Shown: positions 1 through 5,465 of the stretch, in pieces
How the letters are laid out: every line of letters begins with the position of its first letter
How positions within the stretch are numbered: position 1 is the first letter of the stretch
Assembly: GCA_007136595.1 (NCBI GenBank)
Contig: SLGQ01000215.1
Location: 1 to 13,313, forward strand
Length of the DNA: 13,313 nucleotides
Origin: Candidatus Sumerlaeota bacterium
GTDB taxonomy: Bacteria; UBP6; UBA1177
Reading direction: 5' to 3'
Program-made: the position numbers and the translations under genes
The notes under the pieces: model-generated
The model's database searches: none
What the model saw: only the letters and a program-made list of their open reading frames with translations
What the model was told of the DNA's origin: nothing

Positions 1-89
1 ATAAAGTTGATGATGCCATTATTTGGGGTGTTGTAAAAAAACATCTTCCTAACCTCAAAGAACAGGTTTTGGAACTTATGAAACTTTAA
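1..89 (+). CDS. 3' end of an unrecognised gene (partial)
   Basis: A reading frame open from the window edge (first full codon at 3) runs for 28 codons and stops with TAA at 87-89. The peptide is amphipathic and helical in composition: it starts KVDDAIIWGVVKKHLP and ends LELMKL. This looks like a soluble C-terminal helix, but too little is present to name a family. The sequence after the stop is clearly non-coding, which supports this as a true gene end. Confidence 0.5.
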   Translation, partial: KVDDAIIWGVVKKHLPNLKEQVLELMKL

Positions 90-105
90 AGGTTCAATGC
101 ATTTT

Positions 106-315
106 TCTGTGTCGAACGCAGCGAGTTCTGCCTGCCGGGTCGTAGTTTCAACGAAGACCGGTGGCACATAAAATGTTCTTATTTTCCCGGGCTTTCGCTA
201 CGCTACAACCCGGGCTGTGATAGCACGAACTTTCAGTCCGTGTTCCCCATCGCCTGAAAGGTGGTGCTATCTTAGCCCACGCCCACTTGTCGCGTTGAAG
301 TGTAAACGAAGACGG
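106..315. repeat. hairpin-rich intergenic element (REP/MITE-like)
   Basis: This stretch is visibly richer in GC than its surroundings and is packed with inverted repeats. GAAC...GTTC lies around 116-131. CCGGGTC...GACCGG lies at 135-161. CCCGGG at 186-191 pairs with CCCGGG at 209-214. A long imperfect hairpin occupies 212-278. The word AACGAAGAC occurs at 150-158 and again at 305-313. No convincing protein is encoded on either strand. The pattern resembles dispersed structured repeats (REP, BIME or small non-autonomous elements), but a single window cannot show that it recurs. The remaining bases of 90-505 hold the 14-bp repeat, a weak promoter candidate and the leader of the next gene. Confidence 0.5.
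212..278. repeat. long imperfect inverted repeat
   Basis: The left arm reads GGGCT (212-216), GATAGCAC (219-226), CTTTCAG (230-236). The right arm reads CTGAAAG (254-260), GTGCTATC (264-271), AGCCC (274-278). All three blocks pair in order with symmetric 2-3 nt internal loops and a 17-nt apical loop, giving 20 paired positions. No T-run follows on either strand, so this is not a standard intrinsic terminator. Confidence 0.7.
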
Positions 316-336
316 AAAGGGCTGGGTACATTTCTT

Positions 337-378
337 CTCACGTCTCACTTCTCACGCCTAACATCTCACGCCTAACGC
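337..378. repeat. 14-bp tandem repeat, three units
   Basis: Three 14-bp units start at 337, 351 and 365. The second and third share the 12-mer CTCACGCCTAAC exactly; the first is diverged (CTCACGTCTCAC). It lies just before the promoter region of the next gene. Its function is unknown. Confidence 0.6.
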
Positions 379-399
379 CCAAACGGTCAGTACAAAAAC

Positions 400-428
400 T
401 TGAAATTTTCTTCATATTTTGGTATTTT
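400..428 (+). promoter_or_regulatory. weak promoter candidate for the TGD lipoprotein gene
   Basis: TTGAAA (400-405) and TATTTT (423-428) are 17 bp apart. Both boxes are imperfect, and an AT-rich background makes chance matches likely. Confidence 0.25.
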
Positions 429-505
429 TATGCACAAGAAATGGGCAAAAACAGGTTTTGTTTGTGCCGTTTGTGTTTATTGTTAATGTTTGCAGGGGGT
501 TGGAA

Positions 506-1012
506 ATGAAAAAGAGTTTATTTGTTTTGGTGGTTATTTTTTCTGTTGTATTACTTGTATCTTGTGGAGGGAGTGACACTGGTAAAGATGGCACTGGTGA
601 CACAGGAGACACAGGAGACACAGGAGACACAGGAGATACAGGAGATACTGGAGACACCGGAGACACAGGAGATACAGGAGATACAGGAGATACTGGAGAC
701 ACCGGAGATACAGGAGATACTGGAGATCCCGGTGATGTTGAAGAGGGTATCACTCTTGAAGAATTTGTTGCAGCGGCATGCGGCAAAATTGATGAATGCG
801 ATGCTGAAATGTACGAAGAACTTGGTGGTGATGCTGTATGTTTAGTTGAGTTCGGAGGAGAATTCAGTGGTGATGACTGTGAGTTTGACGGGGTTGCAGC
901 AAAAAAATGTGTTGAAGGTGTTGAAAAAATGGAATGTGATCCTTTCTTGGAATCAATGTTTGGAGAAAGCGACGAAGCTCCAGATCCTGAGTGCGAAAAT
1001 ATCTGTAAATAA
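506..1012 (+). CDS. small lipoprotein with (Thr-Gly-Asp)15 repeat and Cys-rich C-terminal domain
   Basis: This 168-residue product is predicted to be exported and lipid-anchored. MKK is followed by a hydrophobic stretch and a lipobox LLVS|C at Cys20. Residues 30-74 are fifteen Thr-Gly-Asp triplets, then Pro-Gly-Asp at 75-77, probably an extended, acidic, possibly metal-binding spacer. Residues 78-168 form an acidic domain with eight cysteines, an even number that suits disulfides outside the cytoplasm. ATG 506 is chosen over an upstream in-frame ATG at 419 because only 506 puts the signal peptide at the N-terminus, and a G-rich stretch (495-499) precedes it. The gene converges on the CoA-binding gene with only 5 bp between stops. 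The C-terminal domain is not recognised, so function is unknown; related lipoproteins occur further along. Confidence 0.85.
   Translation: MKKSLFVLVVIFSVVLLVSCGGSDTGKDGTGDTGDTGDTGDTGDTGDTGDTGDTGDTGDTGDTGDTGDTGDTGDPGDVEEGITLEEFVAAACGKIDECDAEMYEELGGDAVCLVEFGGEFSGDDCEFDGVAAKKCVEGVEKMECDPFLESMFGESDEAPDPECENICK
593..736 (+). repeat. 9-bp minisatellite inside the lipoprotein gene
   Basis: Sixteen in-frame 9-bp units encode fifteen TGD and one PGD. The typical unit is ACAGGAGAY with silent third-base variants (ACT, ACC, GAC, GAT). The variant order at 629-673 is repeated at 674-718 with one mismatch, a 45-bp five-unit duplication. Unit gain or loss keeps the frame, so the tract can change length without breaking the gene. 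Confidence 0.95.
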
Positions 1013-1017
1013 GATAG

Positions 1018-1392
1018 TTAAAATTCCCCGATAGAAAGCATCACGAGTGTACATCCTTCAATATACTCTATCCCTTTTTCAAGTGCCTTCTGTTTCAGAT
1101 TGCTGTTTTCAGTTCCCGGATTTGAAATGATCCTTTCAGGTTTTAATGCCAAAATATCATCAATGAGAGCTTCAACCCGCTCTGATCCCACATAAAGTGT
1201 CACTGTGTGGATATCTTCGTTGATGTCAGTTATCTTTTTTGTAACTTTTACTCCCATTATTTCTTCGATAACAGGGTGGACAGGGATAACAGAATGACCA
1301 GCCCCCATGAGAGATCTCTGTGCCATATAGGAATATCTGTGAGCTTTGTCGCTTGCTCCCAATATTACTGTTTTTTTATCGTTTTGTTGCAT
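1018..1392 (-). CDS. CoA-binding domain protein (YccU-like, CoA_binding_2)
   Basis: This is a 124-residue cytoplasmic protein with a single Rossmann-type CoA-binding domain. The N-terminus has the family's glycine-containing nucleotide loop (TVILGASDKAHRYSYMA, about residues 8-24), followed by GHSVIPVHP and a late NPGTEN segment, as in the stand-alone YccU/CoA_binding_2 family. These are related to the CoA-binding domain of succinyl-CoA synthetase, but their cellular role is poorly defined. The start is supported by an AGAGAGG ribosome site just upstream on the minus strand. It begins 11 bp after the ndk stop, so the two genes are very likely co-transcribed. Family assignment is good; specific function is unknown. 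Confidence 0.85.
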   Translation of the reverse strand: MQQNDKKTVILGASDKAHRYSYMAQRSLMGAGHSVIPVHPVIEEIMGVKVTKKITDINEDIHTVTLYVGSERVEALIDDILALKPERIISNPGTENSNLKQKALEKGIEYIEGCTLVMLSIGEF

Positions 1393-1403
1393 TTTACCTC
1401 TCT

Positions 1404-1862
1404 TTAATTTTCAGCATAATCCATTACATTCATACGGTGGTATTTGAACAGCTCATATTCTTTGAAAAACCGCTGAAGTTCTTCAAGAGCTTCTTTCGGA
1501 TTTGCAGAAGCATGAATAACATTATTGCTGAGCGAAATGGAATAATCTCCTCTGATAGTTCCAGGCGAGGCTTCTCTGGGGTTAGTGTCCCCTGTCAGTA
1601 TCCGTACCCTTTTAACAATGTCGTGCCCTTCGAGAGCAAGTGCAATGATGGGAGTTCTTTGCATGGTTTTTTTTATGTCTCCAAAAAAAGGCATGTCCTT
1701 TAAATGCGAGTAGTGTTCTTCCACCATTTCATCATCCATTTTCATCATTTTGATCCCGACAATTTTGATACCTTTCCTTTCAAATCTGGTGATGATCTCT
1801 CCTGACAGTTCTCTTTGAATAGCTCCCGGTTTGATTAAAACCAGCGTTCTTTCGATTGTCAT
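1404..1862 (-). CDS. ndk: nucleoside diphosphate kinase
   Basis: This enzyme transfers the gamma-phosphate from one NTP to another NDP through a phosphohistidine intermediate, balancing cytoplasmic nucleotide pools. The 152-residue length fits the family. The residues expected at the active site are present, shifted by one from human NDPK numbering: Lys11, Tyr51, Phe59, Arg87, Thr93, Arg104, Asn114 and catalytic His117. The segment PGTIRGDY and a Glu at 128 also match. Two spots are unusual: the usual KPDG is KPGA, and the residues after the His read HASAN instead of HGSDS-like. A strong GGAGGAGA ribosome site precedes the start. It is the first gene of a two-gene minus-strand operon with the CoA-binding gene. 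A TATCAT -10-like box lies at 1891-1896 (minus strand) without a good -35. Confidence 0.95.
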   Translation of the reverse strand: MTIERTLVLIKPGAIQRELSGEIITRFERKGIKIVGIKMMKMDDEMVEEHYSHLKDMPFFGDIKKTMQRTPIIALALEGHDIVKRVRILTGDTNPREASPGTIRGDYSISLSNNVIHASANPKEALEELQRFFKEYELFKYHRMNVMDYAEN

Positions 1863-1987
1863 ATCTCCTCCATAAAAAAAGTACTTTCAAATGATAGCAC
1901 AAAAATCAAAGTTCAAAAAGAAAAAGTTTGTGGATTTTAAATTTTGTTCCTGTAATATGTGGTGATGAAGTTTAAGGAGATTCTGTT

Positions 1988-2620
1988 ATGAAAATAGTTG
2001 GAAACTTATCTGAAGGTTACGGTTTTGTTGCTGATGTTGATGCAAAAAAAGATATGGGGAAGATAAAAGAGATTCTCTTTGAAAAATATGGGGCTGAAGT
2101 TGTACATTCGTTAAATCAAGTCCATAGCGATATTATTCTTACCGACAGCTCGGGAACAGGAGATGGAATAATAATAACAAAACAGGGAGATGGAGGAATT
2201 ATCAGGACTGCCGACTGTTTTTCAGTGGCTCTTTTTGACCGTCAGAAAAAAGTATCGGCAATTTTTCATAGCGGGTGGAGAAGCACTGAACTTAACATAG
2301 TTGGAAAAGGGTTGAAAAAAATGAAAGGATCGGGTTGCAACAATATAAGTGCCGTAATTTTTCCCGCAATAGGGGAGTGCTGTTTTGAAATCGGTGAAGA
2401 ACTTGTTGAAAGATTTAAGGTTGCGGAGATCCCTGTTCAAAAAAGGGGGGGGAAGTTGTTTGCCGATCTTAAAAGTTCCATTGTTTTTCAATTGAAAAAA
2501 GAAGGTGTTAAAAATATACACGATTACTCTGAATGTACATACTGTGACAAATCTTTTTACTCTTACAGAAGAGATAAAACTGAAAAAAGGCATGCTTCTT
2601 TTATTGTCAATATTTCGTAA
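1988..2620 (+). CDS. pgeF: PgeF/YfiH-type peptidoglycan editing factor (Cu-oxidase_4 / laccase-domain family)
   Basis: The product belongs to the YfiH/YlmD family, described as purine nucleoside phosphorylase/laccase-like and, in E. coli, as a factor that keeps wrong amino acids out of the peptidoglycan stem peptide. Conserved sites are visible: QVHSD (His46), RTADC (Cys77) and FHSGWR (His94), matching the family's His-Cys-His metal site, then FPAIGECCFEIGEE and a late CTYCDKSFYSYRRD segment. At 210 residues it is shorter than most members, mainly at the N-terminus. The start has AAGGAGA eight bases upstream. A weak promoter, TTGTGG (1928-1933) with TGTAAT (1951-1956), precedes it. It leads an operon with the sigma/anti-sigma pair (26-bp gap). 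An A6G8 run lies within the gene. Confidence 0.85.
   Translation: MKIVGNLSEGYGFVADVDAKKDMGKIKEILFEKYGAEVVHSLNQVHSDIILTDSSGTGDGIIITKQGDGGIIRTADCFSVALFDRQKKVSAIFHSGWRSTELNIVGKGLKKMKGSGCNNISAVIFPAIGECCFEIGEELVERFKVAEIPVQKRGGKLFADLKSSIVFQLKKEGVKNIHDYSECTYCDKSFYSYRRDKTEKRHASFIVNIS
2439..2452 (+). repeat. A6G8 homopolymer run inside pgeF
   Basis: Six A are followed by eight G within the codons for Gln-Lys-Arg-Gly-Gly. Such a run is prone to replication or transcription slippage, and a one-base change would frameshift about the last 55 codons. Confidence 0.85.
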
Positions 2621-2646
2621 AAAGTGAGATGGAGAGCTACTAACAG

Positions 2647-3237
2647 ATGAATAGCGGTCTTTCCGGAATTGAGATCAAAAAGGAAAAAAGTGACGAAAAG
2701 CTGGTCGAGCTTGCTCTGAAAGGGGATAGTTCCGCATGGAAAGAGCTTGTCACAAGAAATTATAAAAGTGTCTGTGCCACAGTATCACGGCTCACAGGAG
2801 GAAGAGATTTGGAAGATACGGTCCAGGAAGTTTTCATACAGCTTTTTAAAGCATTGCCCAATTTCAGAAATGAATCTTCTTTTTCAACATTTCTTTACAG
2901 AATAGCGGTAAATACTTCTGTGAGGGAAGTGAGGAAAATGACAACATTGTCTTCTCTTGTTGCCGTAGGGAGCGAAGCAATAGAAAAAATGCTGGACGAT
3001 CATCCTTTGCATGAAGGACCATATACTCAACTTGAAAAAAAAGAGATAGAGCAGATAGTAAGAGAGGCTCTGGTCGATATTCCGGCAGATCTGAGACTTC
3101 TTTTAACACTTTTTGAAGTTGAAAACATGACACTTAGAGAAATTTCTGAAATTACAAAAACACCTGTCACTACAATTGCTTCAAGGATAAATAAGGCAAA
3201 AATGATGCTTCTGAAAAAAGTGGAGAAAAAATTATGA
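2647..3237 (+). CDS. ECF-type RNA polymerase sigma factor
   Basis: This 196-residue protein has the two-domain layout of extracytoplasmic-function sigma factors. Region 2 spans about residues 31-98, including the DTVQEVFIQLFKALPNF core-binding/-10 segment. Region 4 spans about 137-188, a helix-turn-helix with MTLREISEITKTPVTTIASR. There is no region 1 or 3. The linker between them (about 99-136) is acidic. The ribosome site is weak (GAGATGGAGAG, about 10 bases upstream). It follows pgeF by 26 bp and overlaps its anti-sigma gene by 4 bp (ATGA), so the two are translationally coupled. It should direct RNA polymerase to a dedicated promoter set in response to an envelope signal. No clear autoregulatory ECF promoter was found upstream; expression may come from the pgeF promoter. 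Confidence 0.92.
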   Translation: MNSGLSGIEIKKEKSDEKLVELALKGDSSAWKELVTRNYKSVCATVSRLTGGRDLEDTVQEVFIQLFKALPNFRNESSFSTFLYRIAVNTSVREVRKMTTLSSLVAVGSEAIEKMLDDHPLHEGPYTQLEKKEIEQIVREALVDIPADLRLLLTLFEVENMTLREISEITKTPVTTIASRINKAKMMLLKKVEKKL

Positions 3238-4499
3238 AGCATCTTTCATACAGAAGATTGATAGAAATATCAAAAGATACTTCCTGTTCATCAGAAAAAG
3301 AGAGATCTCATATTGCAAATTGCGGTTTCTGCGCAGACAGACTCCTTTCTTTGAATGAACTTGATAAAAGAGTTAAGGAAATTTCAAGAATAGAGCCGAT
3401 TTTCAATGAGCAGGATATAGGTGAAATGGCAGATATGATATTTGACTCATACTCTGCCGGAAATAAAAGGCGCTCTTTTCTTTTCAAGCCTGTTCCTGTT
3501 TTTTCACTGCTTCTTGCAGTTGTTTTTGTTGTTGCAGTTTTCAGTTTGTTTGAATTTAAACGGAGTGAAGATGGGCCGGAACAGTTTGAAGAATTGTACG
3601 GCGAAAAGGATATCACCCCTGAAGACACTATCCTTGCCTATGTTCCCGACCTTAAAAAAGAGATAACTCTTAATGCCGGAAAAAAGTTGTCAACTGACCG
3701 GTATGACTTGGAAGTTCTTGAAAAATCTTTAATTGTTTTTGAAACGCCGGAGTTTGTTACCGTTAAAAAAGGTGAGCTTACATTTTTTGTAGAAGGTGGT
3801 GGTGACTTCAATGTTAACCTTAATGATATAGCTCTTGTAAGGGTTGTCGGAACGGTTTTTACCGTGAAAGTCGATAGCAAAGGGGTTTCCTGCAATGTTT
3901 CTGAAGGTAAAGTTGAGTTTATAGATATTGAAAGAGGCGAAAGCAGGTTCATAGAGGTGAATGGATCTGAAAAAATAGATCTGAACCGACAGAGAGAAAA
4001 AAGATCGGGGAGGATAGCCGATCAAAATATCGGAAGCTTCAAAACTCAGGAAATATCAGCAGGAGACGCTGTCCTTTCTGCTGAAATGGAAAGACTTTTT
4101 CAATACAGGGGAAGAGAAGACAGCAATTTTGATAAACCTCGAACGGCTCCTGTAAGACGGTATAGGTTTAAAAGCGATCCGGCAATGATGGAAGCCGAGA
4201 TCAGAGACCTTGAGTTTCTTCTCAGGTTTTCAAATGCTCCTGTTGCCCAGTTACAGCAACTTTTTGTTCTCCTTTCCAAAAGGAAACACTACGGATCTAT
4301 AATACATTACTGGCGAGTTTATTCAGAAAATATCCAGAGCGACGCAAATCCGTTCCTTCATGAAATGCACCGGTATGCGTGTGAAGCATCGATAAAACTT
4401 TTCCTGTATGATAATGGAATTTGCAGGAGATACAGGGCAAATTATCCCGACGGTCCCGATCCTTGCGGGTTGAACGATCATCTTGACATGGCATGGTAA
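3234..4499 (+). CDS. membrane anti-sigma factor with zinc-finger-like N-terminus and FecR-like periplasmic domain
   Basis: This 421-residue protein is likely the cytoplasmic-membrane anti-sigma partner of the preceding ECF factor. The N-terminus carries His26-x3-Cys30-x2-Cys33, the HxxxCxxC signature of zinc-associated anti-sigma domains. One transmembrane helix lies at about 88-108. The periplasmic part has a FecR-like beta region (about 145-232, with ALVRVVGTVFTVKVDS and VSEGKVEF). This is followed by a basic linker and an unrecognised helical C-terminal region (about 318-421) with Cys383, Cys397 and Cys411. FecR-type anti-sigma factors normally sense a signal from an outer-membrane receptor, but no TonB receptor lies nearby, so the signal is unknown. 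The start is fixed by the 4-bp overlap with the sigma gene. The extra C-terminal region may be the sensor. Confidence 0.85.
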   Translation: MKHLSYRRLIEISKDTSCSSEKERSHIANCGFCADRLLSLNELDKRVKEISRIEPIFNEQDIGEMADMIFDSYSAGNKRRSFLFKPVPVFSLLLAVVFVVAVFSLFEFKRSEDGPEQFEELYGEKDITPEDTILAYVPDLKKEITLNAGKKLSTDRYDLEVLEKSLIVFETPEFVTVKKGELTFFVEGGGDFNVNLNDIALVRVVGTVFTVKVDSKGVSCNVSEGKVEFIDIERGESRFIEVNGSEKIDLNRQREKRSGRIADQNIGSFKTQEISAGDAVLSAEMERLFQYRGREDSNFDKPRTAPVRRYRFKSDPAMMEAEIRDLEFLLRFSNAPVAQLQQLFVLLSKRKHYGSIIHYWRVYSENIQSDANPFLHEMHRYACEASIKLFLYDNGICRRYRANYPDGPDPCGLNDHLDMAW

Positions 4500-4523
4500 A
4501 AAAAAAGGCTCCCCGAAGGAGCC
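4498..4523 (-). terminator. GGCTCC hairpin with T-run on the minus strand
   Basis: GGCTCC (4507-4512) pairs with GGAGCC (4518-4523) across a 5-nt loop. Nine A precede it on the plus strand, so only the minus-strand transcript has the hairpin followed by a U-run; plus-strand transcripts end in GTAGAGTTTATT, a poor tail. It sits immediately after the anti-sigma stop codon. It may work in both directions or stop antisense transcription into the sigma operon. The rest of 4500-4712 is A-rich and non-coding up to the promoter. Confidence 0.55.
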
Positions 4524-4647
4524 GTAGAGTTTATTGGTGGAAAGAACAGGGAAATTCCAGCCCGGAAAAGATTTTTCAAGACTGACAATTGTTTAGTAGC
4601 GTAAGGTTGCAGTTTTTACGAAAAAAAATAAAAAAAATGATCAAATT

Positions 4648-4675
4648 TTGACTGACAGCTTATCTTTTATATACT
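4648..4675 (+). promoter_or_regulatory. sigma70-type promoter of the helical secreted-protein gene
   Basis: TTGACT (4648-4653) and TATACT (4670-4675) are separated by 16 bp. Both boxes match the housekeeping consensus at five of six positions. It lies about 40 bp before the start codon at 4713. Confidence 0.7.
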
Positions 4676-4712
4676 TGTTTGAGATGTTTGGTAACTTGCG
4701 GAGGTATATGTT

Positions 4713-5360
4713 TTGAAAATTTTGTTTTTTATTCTGATAGCAATGTTCACTTTTAATTTATCAGGAGATACGGAACAGTTTTTCAAACATCTTCTTCATC
4801 AAGCCGGAAATTCAATGATAGCTGCTCAGAATGTATGCAGAGAGTTGCCCGCAAGAAACACGGCATTGAAAAAGGAGATGGACGGTGTTTATCAAAAAGC
4901 TTATGAAAATAAAAATGTTGCGACGCAGATTTTGGCGGAAGCATCTTATCTGTTGGGTTTTTTACAGGAAAGGATAGATGAAGCATGTGGAAAAATGATG
5001 CTTGCCGACATTGAATCGATAAGGTTGATACTGATGAATGAAGCTGTAAAACTGATTGAAGCTAATAAAAGATCGGAAAATTTTGAAGCTTTTATCGGGA
5101 ACATATTCGGCACAGAATACTCTAAGTTCCTTTATCTTGCGGTTTCAGTAGGTAATCTTGAAAAAATGCACAACGACTGGGCTGTCAAGATGTCCTCAAA
5201 AAGAAATAACTTCATTGAACTTGTAAATAACATAAGTGATGCCAACAAAAAATTAAGAGAAGAAGTTACAAATTATACCAGAACATACAAGCTTTACTTT
5301 GAAGAAGCGGCGGGACCGCTTGATAAAATAAAAGATAAAAAAGAAAAGTCTTCCAAATAA
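4713..5360 (+). CDS. secreted helical protein of unknown function
   Basis: This 215-residue protein has an N-terminal signal peptide (about residues 1-18, MKILFFILIAMFTFNLSG) and no lipobox Cys, so it is probably periplasmic or secreted. The mature part is almost wholly helix-forming, rich in Lys, Glu, Ala and Asn, with heptad-like stretches that suggest coiled coil. Only two cysteines are present (42 and 92). It ends in a Lys-rich tail. The start is TTG at 4713, with GGAGG at 4700-4704 eight bases upstream. An ATG at 4708 is out of frame and reads only ATG-TTT-TGA, too close to the ribosome site to be the main start. It has its own strong promoter, and another promoter follows, so it is probably monocistronic. 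No family was recognised. Confidence 0.75.
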   Translation: MKILFFILIAMFTFNLSGDTEQFFKHLLHQAGNSMIAAQNVCRELPARNTALKKEMDGVYQKAYENKNVATQILAEASYLLGFLQERIDEACGKMMLADIESIRLILMNEAVKLIEANKRSENFEAFIGNIFGTEYSKFLYLAVSVGNLEKMHNDWAVKMSSKRNNFIELVNNISDANKKLREEVTNYTRTYKLYFEEAAGPLDKIKDKKEKSSK

Positions 5361-5375
5361 TAAAATGATTTTCTC

Positions 5376-5403
5376 TTGACAGAAACAACTCTCTCTTTAA
5401 AAT
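5376..5403 (+). promoter_or_regulatory. strong sigma70-type promoter of the Cys-rich lipoprotein gene
   Basis: TTGACA (5376-5381, perfect) and TAAAAT (5398-5403) are 16 bp apart. Transcription should begin near 5410, which places the ATG at 5409 at or before the start site and supports ATG 5466 as the true start. Confidence 0.8.
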
Positions 5404-5465
5404 CATAGATGTGTTGGAAGAAGGACATCGTTTTTGGAAATATGAAGTTTCAGGGAGAATTTAAA

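Noticed and set aside
148..348. 66-codon minus-strand frame in the intergenic element
   Set aside because: It lies entirely in hairpin-rich repeat-like DNA, has low-complexity composition and no plausible fold.
412..786. Minus-strand reading frame with Ser-Pro-Val repeats over the lipoprotein gene
   Set aside because: It is the complement of the 9-bp minisatellite, whose multiple-of-three period keeps all frames open. It has no ribosome site, and the plus-strand gene has a proper signal peptide and lipobox.
4498..4523. Ordinary terminator for the sigma/anti-sigma operon
   Set aside because: The T-run follows the hairpin only on the minus strand; the plus-strand tail is poor. It is kept as a minus-strand or possibly bidirectional hairpin.
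5409..5465. Longer N-terminus of the Cys-rich lipoprotein starting at ATG 5409
   Set aside because: The promoter at 5376-5403 would start transcription about there, and the extension would bury the signal peptide; ATG 5466 has a good ribosome site.
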